Position numbers and translations under genes: made by a program. Shown here piece by piece: positions 8,133 through 17,839 of a stretch of 64,000 nucleotides of DNA (positions are counted from its first letter, which is position 1; each line of letters opens with the position of its first letter). This DNA comes from Ilyomonas sp965219515 (GTDB lineage: Bacteria > Bacteroidota > Bacteroidia > Chitinophagales > Chitinophagaceae). Below the pieces are notes generated by a model, which saw only the letters and a list, made by a program, of their open reading frames with translations, was not told the origin of the DNA and did no database searches. The stretch covers positions 1,426,001 to 1,490,000 of the forward strand of contig OZ244776.1 in NCBI GenBank assembly GCA_965219515.1, in the 5' to 3' direction.

Positions 8133-10595
8133 TTATTCTTCAATATAAATTCGTTTTACGCGTCGGCTGATGCCGGTAAGAATTTCGTAGGCAATGGTGC
8201 CACATTGCTCTGCCACCTGCTGAACCGTTATGTTATTTCCAAATATTTCTACCTCATCGCCTTCCTTCACACCTTCGATACCAGTTACATCAACCATCGT
8301 CATGTCCATACAAACATTGCCCGCCACCGGCGCTTTTTTTCCTTTTATAAAAACGACACCATTACCATTGCTCAGCCTGCGGCTAAAGCCATCTGCGTAG
8401 CCGATACGAAGTGTGGCAATAACAGAGTTTCTCTTTAATAAACCTTTCCGGTTGTAGCCAATGGTATCGCCCGCTTTTACATTGCGCAGTTGTGCGATGG
8501 TTGTTTTTAGTATGCATACGGTTTGCAGATCGAGCTGGTGTTCGCCGGCGCTGTCAACGCCATACATGCCGATTCCGAGCCGAACCATATCAAGCTGTAT
8601 GTGCGGATGCCTGAAGATAGCGGCCGAGTTGGCGATATGTCTTATAAAATTGTATTGCAACGCTTCCCGTAACCGGTTGCAGCAACGATTAAAAACCTCA
8701 TACTGATGTCTTGTAAATTCGTCTTCTTCCTGCGATTCGCCTGCTGCCAGATGACTTAACACTGATTTCACGGCAAGACGATTTGTGCTTTGTAAAAATG
8801 AAATTAAGTCAGGCAAATCAGGCTCTTCAAAACCAAGCCGGTGCATTCCTGTATCCAGTTTTATATGAACCGGGTATTTCTGAATGCCCTGCTGCAACAG
8901 GTAACGATCGAAAGCGCGGATGATGTGAAAGGAAAACAATTCTGGTTCCAGATTATATTCAGCAATCACTTCAAAAGCAGCTTCATCTACATTCAAAACC
9001 AATACCGGCAGGCTGATGCCCGATTTGCGCAGCTCGGTTCCTTCATCGGCATAGGCAACGGCAAGGTAATCTACTTTATGAAACTGCAGCACATTGGCCA
9101 CTTCGGCGCTGCCACTGCCATAGCCGCCGGCTTTTATCATTGCCATCAGTTTGGTGCCGGGCTGCAACCGTTGCTGGTATTGCTTTACATTATGTGCCAA
9201 TGCGGTAAGGTTAATTTCCATTACGGTGCTATGCACTTTATCTTCCAGTTCGGAAACAATGGTTTCAAAGGCAAAACGGCGTGCACCTTTGAGCAAAATG
9301 GCTTCATTGCGAAAATGATTGCTGCTGATATGATCTTGTAAAGACAAGGTGGTAAGAAAATGACTGGTACAACTGATTTTATTCTTCAGCAAATGTTGCA
9401 AACGATACCAGTTTTCGCCGACCGTAATAACCTGATTGATTTTTTTTGCCTGTAAAATATCTGCGATTTGTTTATAAAATATATCATCTACCTGAGTGGC
9501 GAAGTCAGACACGATAACGGTTTTAACAGCAAACTGATGTTGCTGCAACAGAAAATCAAGTGCGATAATAAACGAATTGATATCAAAGCTGTAACTGTCG
9601 TTGATAAGCGAACAACCGTTTACTGCATTTACCAGTTGCAATCGCATATTCAACGGCTGCAAATGGATAAACCGTTGCTGAATGGTTTCATCAGGCAACA
9701 AAAAATAAAGGCACAGGCACCAGCAAATAATGGCATTTTCCACCGATGCATCATCGGTAAAAGGTATAGTGATAGCAATCTTTTCATTTTTATATAATGC
9801 GAAAACTTCCTTATTCTGCAACAAATTATTTACCGATAAAATAATAAGATCGTTACAGCTGTCTTTCCCCCACGAAAAAAATTTTGGTTTTTGCAATTGC
9901 TGTATTTCTTTTTTTATAACCGGATTATCAGCGTTATAAAAAACAATATCAGCATTGATGAACAATTTGATTTTCTCTTTTGCTTTCTGTTCGGCATTGA
10001 TAAAATTTTCGCGGTGCGCCTCACCAAGATTCGTGATGATGCCAATGGCAGGACGAATGATATTTTGTAAAGGCATCATCTCGCCAGGCATTGAGATGCC
10101 GGCTTCAAAAATGGCAAGATTATAACCAGCTGTCATTTGCCATACGCTTAACGGAACACCGATTTGTGAATTGTAACTGCGCGGGCTGCGGATAATATTG
10201 AAGTCTGGAGAAAGCAACTGAGCAAGCCACTCTTTTACTATCGTTTTTCCGTTGCTGCCCGTAATACCAATAACAGGATAGGTAAAATGATTTCTATGCC
10301 ACGCCGCAAGCTGTTGTAAAGCAGATAACGTATCATCAACAAATAAAAAATTGGCTTCGGGATATAAGGTACAATCAAATTGTTTTTTTACAACAAAATT
10401 TCTTACGCCCTGATGATACAATTCTTTAATAAACCCGTGCCCGTTGCGGCGCGGAGAAGACAAAGCAAAAAATAAAGAAGTGCGGGGAAACGCAATGCGG
10501 CGGCTATCGGTAAGCAAATGTTCTATTACTAATGAAGCATTGTTGATGGTCGCTTCCCGGCTTATTACTTCTCCAATTACAGTTATGCTATACAA
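8133..10595 (-). CDS. Bifunctional MurF ligase / alanine racemase fusion
   Basis: An 820-residue fusion of UDP-MurNAc-tripeptide:D-Ala-D-Ala ligase (about 1-450) and PLP-dependent alanine racemase (about 455-820), which makes D-Ala and ligates D-Ala-D-Ala to the peptidoglycan precursor. The MurF half has the P-loop GITGSNGKT (about 105-113). The Alr half has MAMIKAGGYGSG with the PLP lysine near residue 485 and the C-terminal GNVCMDMTMVDVT segment. The fusion is known in Bacteroidota and is not an artefact. The start is a TTG at 10595 immediately after an in-frame TAA; its MYSI leader aligns with the MurF N-terminus, so the non-ATG start is well supported. Confidence 0.95.
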   Translation of the reverse strand: MYSITVIGEVISREATINNASLVIEHLLTDSRRIAFPRTSLFFALSSPRRNGHGFIKELYHQGVRNFVVKKQFDCTLYPEANFLFVDDTLSALQQLAAWHRNHFTYPVIGITGSNGKTIVKEWLAQLLSPDFNIIRSPRSYNSQIGVPLSVWQMTAGYNLAIFEAGISMPGEMMPLQNIIRPAIGIITNLGEAHRENFINAEQKAKEKIKLFINADIVFYNADNPVIKKEIQQLQKPKFFSWGKDSCNDLIILSVNNLLQNKEVFALYKNEKIAITIPFTDDASVENAIICWCLCLYFLLPDETIQQRFIHLQPLNMRLQLVNAVNGCSLINDSYSFDINSFIIALDFLLQQHQFAVKTVIVSDFATQVDDIFYKQIADILQAKKINQVITVGENWYRLQHLLKNKISCTSHFLTTLSLQDHISSNHFRNEAILLKGARRFAFETIVSELEDKVHSTVMEINLTALAHNVKQYQQRLQPGTKLMAMIKAGGYGSGSAEVANVLQFHKVDYLAVAYADEGTELRKSGISLPVLVLNVDEAAFEVIAEYNLEPELFSFHIIRAFDRYLLQQGIQKYPVHIKLDTGMHRLGFEEPDLPDLISFLQSTNRLAVKSVLSHLAAGESQEEDEFTRHQYEVFNRCCNRLREALQYNFIRHIANSAAIFRHPHIQLDMVRLGIGMYGVDSAGEHQLDLQTVCILKTTIAQLRNVKAGDTIGYNRKGLLKRNSVIATLRIGYADGFSRRLSNGNGVVFIKGKKAPVAGNVCMDMTMVDVTGIEGVKEGDEVEIFGNNITVQQVAEQCGTIAYEILTGISRRVKRIYIEE

Positions 10596-10680
10596 TTATT
10601 TTTTTCACAAAATAAACTGTAATTTTTATGTAGCATAAACCCGCTCTTCGTTAACAACTGCCGGGCGTTTATCAAAATAA

Positions 10681-10716
10681 AAAAGCGGCAGAACCAATCA
10701 TGCTCTGCCGCTTTTT
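10681..10716 (-). terminator. Rho-independent terminator
   Basis: AAAAGCGGCAGA (10681-10692) pairs perfectly with TCTGCCGCTTTT (10704-10715) around an 11-nt loop. On the minus strand the stem is followed by a T-rich tract, terminating the small T9SS gene just upstream. Confidence 0.85.
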
Positions 10717-10731
10717 CTATTTTAGAACGTA

Positions 10732-11100
10732 TTATTTCACTACCGAAAATTTACCGGATTCAATGATGTTGCCACCTTTATCGCGAAGCTGAAATACATA
10801 CACGCCACGATAATAATCGGTTAAGGTAACAACCATTTTACTGTTGCTTACCGAAAGTTCTGTCATCTTTTTACCAACAAAGCTATAAACCAAAAGCGTG
10901 TTGGTCTTATCTATATTCTTTGGAAACTCAAAATTGATGAATGAAGTAGCGGGGTTGGGATAACACTTAACAACCTGTACGGTTGGCGCAGCCGGATCAT
11001 GCGAATCGAAACTGACACCCAATGTACAAAAACCAGCTATCAAAAGTAAGAAGCTGATTTTTTTTAATAAAGTAAAAGTATTATGTATAATTTTTTCCAT
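10732..11100 (-). CDS. Stand-alone T9SS type A sorting-domain protein
   Basis: A 122-residue protein made of an N-terminal membrane/signal segment (ISFLLLIAGFCTLGVSF) and, from about residue 43, a T9SS type A C-terminal sorting domain. The domain shows the usual CYPNPA start, a central YSFVGKK strand pair, and the ending YRGVYVFQLRD...GKFSVVK. There is no room for a cargo domain. It may be a degenerate cargo gene, or a small protein delivered or retained through the T9SS. It lies downstream of the PorP/SprF gene on the same strand with a 69-bp gap and has its own terminator. Confidence 0.8.
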   Translation of the reverse strand: MEKIIHNTFTLLKKISFLLLIAGFCTLGVSFDSHDPAAPTVQVVKCYPNPATSFINFEFPKNIDKTNTLLVYSFVGKKMTELSVSNSKMVVTLTDYYRGVYVFQLRDKGGNIIESGKFSVVK

Positions 11101-11169
11101 CGTTGACCGCTAAATTAAGCTGAAACCAATATTCTGCCAAAACAACAATATTGAAATTACATTAAATTA

Positions 11170-12180
11170 TCAGAAATGAGGACATAAAACTGCATTTCGG
11201 GTAGAATTATCTCTGTCTAAGAATCCGAGATAAGCAATTGACAGTTCAAAACCGCCGCGCGACTGGCTTGCCGTTTTTAGTTCTGATGTGTTCATGTCAT
11301 AACTTAACGCGACGGAAAACGGGTTATAGTCAAGCTTTACAACCGGTATAAAAGCATCTTTATAACGCATGTATCCGCCAAAATGAATGGTGTAAAGCGG
11401 ATTTTCATAATCGTCTCCAATTTTACGCGAATACATCAGTCCGCCAATCATTTCTGTGTTTGCGGATTGTTTGGTATAATCCGCTTCCAGTGTGAGATAC
11501 GAGGTTTCATCAACCGGAAATTTAATGCCACCTGAAGCTACCCATTTGGCCGCAACCGGCAATGTATAATCCTGATAAAAAGATGATTTCGGCTTATTGA
11601 AATGATGATAGGCAAGCCCTATAAAATATGTGGTTTGTCCGTCCAGCCCAAGAGTGGAATTGAAAGACATGCCTGCGCTGCCATCGAGATAGCCATACTT
11701 AGAAGCCTCAAAGGTTTCGCCATCCGAACCGTGCGTATAAGTATTGTCTGTTGTAATTTTAGAACGGTCAATGCTGCGTTGCACATAGCCGCCCATAAAG
11801 CCCATTGACAGGTAAGTAGATTTATCTGCGCTTAACGCTTTATGATAATTTAATGCAGGATATAAATTGGTAGTGGTTAAGGCTGTTGTGCCCGCTTTAT
11901 CGTGCAGTATTTGCATACCCATCGTAACAAAATCGTTGCTGCTGCCCACCGGCAATTTGTACTCCGCATTAATTGATTGCGTTACGTAAGGCACGGTTAT
12001 GCTTTGCCATTGCGTGCGGTAAACGGCCTGCACCCTTACATCGCCTGCAAAAATGCCTGCCAGCGACGGATTGCGCAGCAAAGGCGTTTCAAAAAATTGT
12101 GAGAAATGAACATCCTGTGCAAAGGAAGCGACGGCGAATGTCATAACAGACATTACAGCAAAGAGTAAATTTTTTTTCAT
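11170..12180 (-). CDS. PorP/SprF family T9SS membrane protein
   Basis: A 336-residue outer-membrane beta-barrel protein of the PorP/SprF family, with a signal peptide ending near SFAQD and the conserved opening DVHFSQFFETPLLRNPSLAG. SprF-type proteins are needed for secretion of specific large T9SS substrates encoded next to them. Here the partner is the 1615-residue PKD protein upstream on the same strand, which carries a type B sorting domain. A 14-bp sequence (12183-12196) lies directly before its ATG and recurs before the PKD gene. Confidence 0.92.
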   Translation of the reverse strand: MKKNLLFAVMSVMTFAVASFAQDVHFSQFFETPLLRNPSLAGIFAGDVRVQAVYRTQWQSITVPYVTQSINAEYKLPVGSSNDFVTMGMQILHDKAGTTALTTTNLYPALNYHKALSADKSTYLSMGFMGGYVQRSIDRSKITTDNTYTHGSDGETFEASKYGYLDGSAGMSFNSTLGLDGQTTYFIGLAYHHFNKPKSSFYQDYTLPVAAKWVASGGIKFPVDETSYLTLEADYTKQSANTEMIGGLMYSRKIGDDYENPLYTIHFGGYMRYKDAFIPVVKLDYNPFSVALSYDMNTSELKTASQSRGGFELSIAYLGFLDRDNSTRNAVLCPHF

Positions 12181-12624
12181 TTTGATATTGGATAATGTGC
12201 GAATGAGATTCGCTGTGAATACCTGGTAATTAGCCGGGCATCTGATGTTGAATTACTCCGTAAAAATAAAAATTGTTTTATAAATCTATCCTTATAAAAC
12301 GATTAAGAAAACCGGAACGAACGTTAATTCTTTTTAAGCCGTAACGCCTTATTTCAATGATAAAAAAGAATAACAAAAATGAACTATCGTTTCATTTTAT
12401 TACTATGGTAATGTCAATCATAAAATGTCAGATGGCACACGTAAAAACTTCACCTTTCACTTTCCACATTTCGCTTGAGCTTGCGGCATTATATGTTTGC
12501 CTTATTATTATACAGCAATCAATTTTTATAGTGTGTTAATCATGCAACAGAAAACAGAAAGTCAGACATGGATTCTTTAGTTCTCATGCCCGACTTTTTA
12601 CATTTAACCTGATACAAAAATGTA
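12181..12624. other. Non-coding gap between PorP/SprF and PKD-protein genes
   Basis: The 444-bp stretch holds the 14-bp leader motif (12183-12196), a small inverted repeat GCGAAT/ATTCGC at 12199-12213, and a terminator hairpin at 12558-12597. A 60-codon plus-strand frame at 12357-12539 has no recognisable domain, and I do not consider it a gene. Confidence 0.6.
12558..12597 (-). terminator. Terminator after the PKD-repeat gene
   Basis: In minus-strand RNA the two 13-nt arms (12585-12597 and 12558-12570) pair fully if two G-U pairs are allowed, enclosing a 14-nt loop. The following tract is CTGTTTTCTG, so the T-run is short. Confidence 0.6.
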
Positions 12625-15600
12625 TTACCGAAGCAGCGTTACATTGCCTTTGAAAGGAATGACTGAATTGTTTTCGCAAATAATTTCCAGCATATACACA
12701 TACACATCAGACTCCAGCGGCTGACCTTTAAAACTGCCGTCCCATCCGTCGCTTTCAACATTCGGAAGAAAATTGTTTTTTTCGTACACCACTTGTCCCC
12801 AGCGATTAAAAATGCGTAACGATTTGATATTGAAAACACCCGTTCCATGCGGAAAAAATTTGTCATTCACGCCATTGTGGTTTGGAGAAAAAGTATTGGG
12901 CACAAAGAGATTGGCGCCGTTGCACATAACATGCACCGTAACCTGGTCGCGGGCAAAGCATGAGCCGCCATTGGTAGCTACGCAATTGTAAGTAATGGTT
13001 TGCGTAGGCGAAGCAACCGGGCTTTGTACGCGTGCATCGCTTAAAAAATTTTGCGGCTCCCAGCGCCATTGCGTAACATCGGCAGAACTTTTTGTAGTAA
13101 GCGGCACTGATAAGCCAACATTCAGATCAATATCTTTTTGCGCAATTTCGATGTGGGGAATCGGATACACTTTTACGGCAAGCGTTTTTGTATCGGAGAA
13201 ACATTTTTTTCTGTCGGTGCCCGTTACCGAATACACAATGGTTGTGTCTTTTGCCGCCTGAAACTGCGGATTTGCCGAAGTGGTACTGCTCAGATATATA
13301 GCCGGCGACCACGAATACAAATCGGCGCCTGATGCCTGAAGTGTTATTTTTTCACCGAGGCAAAGCGTGTCGTTTGTTACCGTTATTGTCTGCGGTTTAA
13401 CAACTTCTATCGCAATGGTATCAGCCGCCTTGCAGCCAAACTTATTGGTGCCCGTTACAGAATAGGATGTATTGGAAACCGGTGCCGCAATGGGTGTTGT
13501 ACAACTTGTGCAACTAAGCGTATTGTCGTTTGTCCAGTTGTAAGTATCAGCTCCCGTTGGCATTAGCATCACGGTGCTTCCCTCACAAACAAACGAATCT
13601 AAACCGAGCGACACGGTTGGTAAAGCTACCACATTCATCAGACGGGAAGCGGTATCGGCGCAATCGCCCGGCGTGGTTACGATAACATTTACCAGGTAAG
13701 AACCGCCGGCGACAAACGTATGTTGAGTTTGACCACTGTTGTTGTCCGTTGTATTATCGGCAAAGTTCCATTGCCACCGGCTGCCCGATTCGTTGAGCTT
13801 ATCAGTAGCCGAAAAAAGTGCCGGGGACTGTGCGCAGATTGAATCTACCGCGGTAATGCTGACATCCGGTGTTTTATGAACAATTACATCAATGGGATAT
13901 TCCACGGAATCCTGACAGCCCGATTTGGTAATAACAGACAACATTGCCCGGTACGTGCCGGAAGCTGAATAAAAATGCTCAGGATTTTGGCGGGTGGAAG
14001 TAAAGCCATCACCAAAGTTCCATTGATAACTTTTTACTTCGTCGTAATACGGAACCGTTGTCTGAACAAATACTGCCAGCGAAGAGTCGCATGAAGCCTG
14101 CGATGTAGCGATATAATCTGCTTTGGCACCGCTAATAAAAATGGTGTCTAAATTTTCCAATCCCACAAAGCATCCGTCTTTGTCGGTCATCAGCAGTTTA
14201 GGTAAATATTTGCCGTTGTTTTTATAGACATGCGTTGCCGTATGACTTACATTATCTTCTTCCACAATGCCATCATTAAAATCCCAGGTTACTTTAACCG
14301 CATCTCTGGTTTCGCAAACAAATGAAACCGAAGACGGATTGCAATGCACCAACGGATTGTAACTAAATTTACCGGAAGGTCCTTTCAATTTAACCAGCTG
14401 ATGCGCTGTATCGTAACATTCGCCAAAACCTTTCGCTACCAGCATCAGATCGTAACTGCCGCCCTGCGTATAGTTGTGCGACGGCGAATCAAGCATCGAA
14501 ATACTTCCGTCGCCAAAGCTCCATGATAGTGATGTTGTATTGAGAGACGCGCTCACAGGCTTTACCAGCAGTGGCGGACAAGTTGTTTCAACAGGTCCGT
14601 TAATCACCATGACAGCTTTCGGATCGGAAATGGTAATTGCTTTTTTCTGAACGGAATCTGCCCTGCACTGAAATTTATCGGTAACAGAAAGTGAAATGGT
14701 ATAAACACCTTCTTTTTGATATGAATGCGTTATGGCTGAAGCCGATTCGGATGAAGTTGTGCCGTCGCCGAAATTCCATGTATAGCGCAATTTTTCACCA
14801 ACAGAAGCATTGGTTATGCTCAGATTATTTTTTGTACACTTCATAGAATCCGTTACCGAAAAAACGGCTTTCGGATTCGTAACCTGCACAGCTTTTGTTT
14901 TTATCAGCGAGTCTTTGCATCCATACGAGTCATACACAGCAAGCTTTATATCGTAAAATCCTGCTTTGGAGTACAGATGCTGATATGAGACAACAGACGT
15001 ATAGGTTTGAACCACATTCGGCTCGTATGTCCATTCCCGTTTTTTTATGTCATGTGTTCCGTCGGTTACGGTAAAATCATAAAACATAGCCGTCGAATTA
15101 ATACAGATACCGGTATCATTGCCAAACGAAGCCTTAGGACCATAAACAGTAGCATTCAGGTTACTGATGACCGTATCGGTACAACCCAAAACATCTTTGG
15201 TAATCAATTGCGGGGTAAATGTGCCTGCTGTTGTGTATTTGTGGTTTATAGTTGTTTTATTTTTTACAAAGCCGGATGATGTATTATCGCCATATATCCA
15301 GTTGTAAGTACTGATGTTAGCGGGATTAATATTGGTTGCCGTAAACACAACCGCATCGTTGCGGCAGGATGCTTTTGTCTCGCTGTCGAAAGTAAATGCC
15401 GGGTGCTCGTCAACCACCTGCATTTTTACCTGCAATGTGTCAAAGCACTCGTCGTTGGTTACTTTTAGTTTTACAAGATATATCCCGGGTTTAGGAAAGG
15501 TATGCACCGGGTTTTGTGTGCTGCTGCCGGTTCCGTCGCCAAAATCCCACTGCCAGGTATCTGCACCAATTGACTTGTCGGTAAACGTTCTTTCGTAGGG

Positions 15601-17472
15601 CTTACTGCAATTGAATGAAGAATTGTATCTGGCAACCGGCGGTTTAATATATACGTATTTGTTTCTCACCATTGTATCCGTGCATCCGTTGTTGTAGGCA
15701 ATGAGCGTTACCGAAAACCAGCCCGTATCCAAATAATGATGCGATGTATTTTGCAGATTCGATTCGCCGCCATCACCAAATTTCCATAACCAGTTGGTAA
15801 CAGTTCCATTGGTTGAATCAGTAAAACTTACCGACGTGCGCGCACAGGTATTCAGCGGATCGGCACCGAAATTGGCTTGCGGTGCAATGCCGATTTCAAT
15901 TGGTTTTTTGGTAACGAACGTATCGCTGCAACCGCTGGCAGTGAACGCAACAAGCGAAACGGTGAAAGCGCCGGTTTTGGTAAATGTATGATGCGGTGTT
16001 TCTTCTTTGGAGGAGCCGCCATCGCCGAAATTCCATTTATAAGATACAATTGGTTCTGCGGTTTTAATAAACGGAACCGGGTTTATTTCCTGCGGCACGC
16101 AACCGCCGCCAATGAGGTTTTGCACCGAATCAATAACAGGAGGTCCCAGCGTAACGGCGTTTTTGATAACGCTTGTATCAGAGCAACTGTTGCCTGCCGT
16201 TGCAATCAGCATTACATCAAAAAAACCGGCTTCCGAGTAAGCATGAGATGGATTTTTATTGGTTGCCGTTTTGCTGTCGCCAAACAGCCACTGATATGTG
16301 TCGGCGCCGGAAGACTTATTGGTAAAATTTACCGTAAAAGGCAGTTTACAAACGCCCGAAGATGATGCGCTAAAAGCGGCATCAGGGCGATTGACAATGG
16401 TAATTTTTTTTGTAACCGAACCATTACAGCTACCGAAATTCGCCTGTAACGTAACCGTATAATCTCCCGGTGAAGTATAAATATGTTTGGGAGAAATTTC
16501 TTTTGATACGGCGCCATCTCCAAAATCCCATGCCGATGAAACAGGTACACCCGAAGATGCGTCTGTAAACTGCACGGCACTGTTGGCGCAGGTGTTTGAA
16601 TAAGTAAAATCGGCACCCGCTTTTTTTACCGTTATATTTTGCAAAATGGTATCGGAACAACCTTTTGTATTCTTAGAAATAAGTTGCACCGGATATGTGC
16701 CGGTATTTTGAAAAGTATGTGCCGGTGATTCAGCAGCAGATTGCTGACCATCGCCAAAATTCCAGTGATAACTGTTTATGGGCGTTGCCGATTGTGAAGT
16801 GTTTGAAAATTCTACCGGAGACGGCGACTGGCAGATGTTGCTGAGACGATAATCGAATGCCGCATGTACTGTATCAAGCACATGAACCGATGTTTCCCCA
16901 TCGCTGGTTTGTTTGCAACCGAAGCTGTTAACTACGGAAAGCGTAACGGTATATGTGTTTGAATAATGGTATGTTGTAGTCGGGTTTTGTTTGTCAGACA
17001 ATTCGCCTTCACCAAAATCCCACAGCCAGCTTTTGATGGTTCCGGAACCGGCTTTTGTGGCATCGGTAAACTTCACATTCAACGGCGGACAGCCTTGTTT
17101 GGTATTTGCCGTAAACGAAACTTTCGGGTTGGCATAAACGGTGATGTAATTTTTCTTAATTACCGAATCGCTGCCAACGCTGCTTTTAATTACTAATTTA
17201 ATGGTATAGGTAACACTTCCGGTACCCGGATTTAAGAACAGGGCGGATGGATTTTTTTCCCGTGATGGCGTGCTGCCATTTCCCAGATCCCAGTGATAAT
17301 CGGTGTTATCATCTGTGCCCTGCGAATCGTTTTGAAAATTAACCAACAACGGCGAGCAGCCACTGGCGACATCACTTGAAAACGCTGCTTTAAGCTGAGC
17401 CTTTGCCTGCGTTGTAAACAGGAAAGCAATTGCCGGAACAATGAATCGGGAGGTGCGAAAAATGGATTTCAA
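12625..17472 (-). CDS. Giant PKD-repeat surface protein with T9SS type B sorting domain
   Basis: A 1615-residue secreted protein with a signal peptide (residues 1-26, ending AKAQ) and about 15 PKD-like beta-sandwich repeats. Each repeat is marked by a WxFGDG-type motif (such as YHWNFGDG, WQWDFGDG, YTWNFGDG) roughly every 90 residues. Two or three Ig-like modules follow. The last ~95 residues form a gliding-motility/CHU-type (T9SS type B) domain: PNTFSPNHNGVNDKF, then IFNRWGQVVYE and GWDG. It is probably a cell-surface adhesin exported by the T9SS with the neighbouring PorP/SprF protein. The start is a TTG at 17472; no ATG lies near the signal peptide, so this start is forced by the frame. Confidence 0.93.
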   Translation of the reverse strand: MKSIFRTSRFIVPAIAFLFTTQAKAQLKAAFSSDVASGCSPLLVNFQNDSQGTDDNTDYHWDLGNGSTPSREKNPSALFLNPGTGSVTYTIKLVIKSSVGSDSVIKKNYITVYANPKVSFTANTKQGCPPLNVKFTDATKAGSGTIKSWLWDFGEGELSDKQNPTTTYHYSNTYTVTLSVVNSFGCKQTSDGETSVHVLDTVHAAFDYRLSNICQSPSPVEFSNTSQSATPINSYHWNFGDGQQSAAESPAHTFQNTGTYPVQLISKNTKGCSDTILQNITVKKAGADFTYSNTCANSAVQFTDASSGVPVSSAWDFGDGAVSKEISPKHIYTSPGDYTVTLQANFGSCNGSVTKKITIVNRPDAAFSASSSGVCKLPFTVNFTNKSSGADTYQWLFGDSKTATNKNPSHAYSEAGFFDVMLIATAGNSCSDTSVIKNAVTLGPPVIDSVQNLIGGGCVPQEINPVPFIKTAEPIVSYKWNFGDGGSSKEETPHHTFTKTGAFTVSLVAFTASGCSDTFVTKKPIEIGIAPQANFGADPLNTCARTSVSFTDSTNGTVTNWLWKFGDGGESNLQNTSHHYLDTGWFSVTLIAYNNGCTDTMVRNKYVYIKPPVARYNSSFNCSKPYERTFTDKSIGADTWQWDFGDGTGSSTQNPVHTFPKPGIYLVKLKVTNDECFDTLQVKMQVVDEHPAFTFDSETKASCRNDAVVFTATNINPANISTYNWIYGDNTSSGFVKNKTTINHKYTTAGTFTPQLITKDVLGCTDTVISNLNATVYGPKASFGNDTGICINSTAMFYDFTVTDGTHDIKKREWTYEPNVVQTYTSVVSYQHLYSKAGFYDIKLAVYDSYGCKDSLIKTKAVQVTNPKAVFSVTDSMKCTKNNLSITNASVGEKLRYTWNFGDGTTSSESASAITHSYQKEGVYTISLSVTDKFQCRADSVQKKAITISDPKAVMVINGPVETTCPPLLVKPVSASLNTTSLSWSFGDGSISMLDSPSHNYTQGGSYDLMLVAKGFGECYDTAHQLVKLKGPSGKFSYNPLVHCNPSSVSFVCETRDAVKVTWDFNDGIVEEDNVSHTATHVYKNNGKYLPKLLMTDKDGCFVGLENLDTIFISGAKADYIATSQASCDSSLAVFVQTTVPYYDEVKSYQWNFGDGFTSTRQNPEHFYSASGTYRAMLSVITKSGCQDSVEYPIDVIVHKTPDVSITAVDSICAQSPALFSATDKLNESGSRWQWNFADNTTDNNSGQTQHTFVAGGSYLVNVIVTTPGDCADTASRLMNVVALPTVSLGLDSFVCEGSTVMLMPTGADTYNWTNDNTLSCTSCTTPIAAPVSNTSYSVTGTNKFGCKAADTIAIEVVKPQTITVTNDTLCLGEKITLQASGADLYSWSPAIYLSSTTSANPQFQAAKDTTIVYSVTGTDRKKCFSDTKTLAVKVYPIPHIEIAQKDIDLNVGLSVPLTTKSSADVTQWRWEPQNFLSDARVQSPVASPTQTITYNCVATNGGSCFARDQVTVHVMCNGANLFVPNTFSPNHNGVNDKFFPHGTGVFNIKSLRIFNRWGQVVYEKNNFLPNVESDGWDGSFKGQPLESDVYVYMLEIICENNSVIPFKGNVTLLR

Positions 17473-17839
17473 AATACTGATATTGGATAATAAAAAATAG
17501 GTTTCTGTCGTATCGATGCAAAATCAATTGCCTAACAAAATTGTGTATAAAAAAGGAACAATATTATGGCGGTTTGCATTTTTAATGAAGAAATAAAGTA
17601 TTTCAGCTTTCTTTAATAAGAAAGACAATGAGAAGGTGTTGGTTTAATCTTTTTTTAAGAAAAGTAAAGGCAGTACAATCAGTCTTGATACATTGGTTCA
17701 GGCTGGTTTAAAATGTTGAAATAACAAATGTTATAAGAAACACGAAAGGTAAGAAATGAAAGATGAGATTTTTTTGTTGCCATTTCACTTATTTCCAAAT
17801 GATACAACACAACCGGGCATATTTTGTAGTAAGAAAACA
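17473..17839. other. Intergenic region upstream of the PKD gene
   Basis: The 367 bp between proC and the PKD-protein start contain the 14-bp leader motif (17478-17491). They also hold AT-rich sequence without a clear TAnnTTTG box, terminator or RNA gene. I see nothing else. Confidence 0.5.

Noticed and set aside
8133..10595. MurF-Alr fusion as a possible sequencing artefact
   Set aside because: Both halves have intact motifs in one frame and the fusion is well known in Bacteroidota.
12357..12539. 60-codon plus-strand frame in the PorP-PKD gap
   Set aside because: It lacks a domain, a signal peptide and a plausible operon context, and sits in AT-rich sequence by a terminator.
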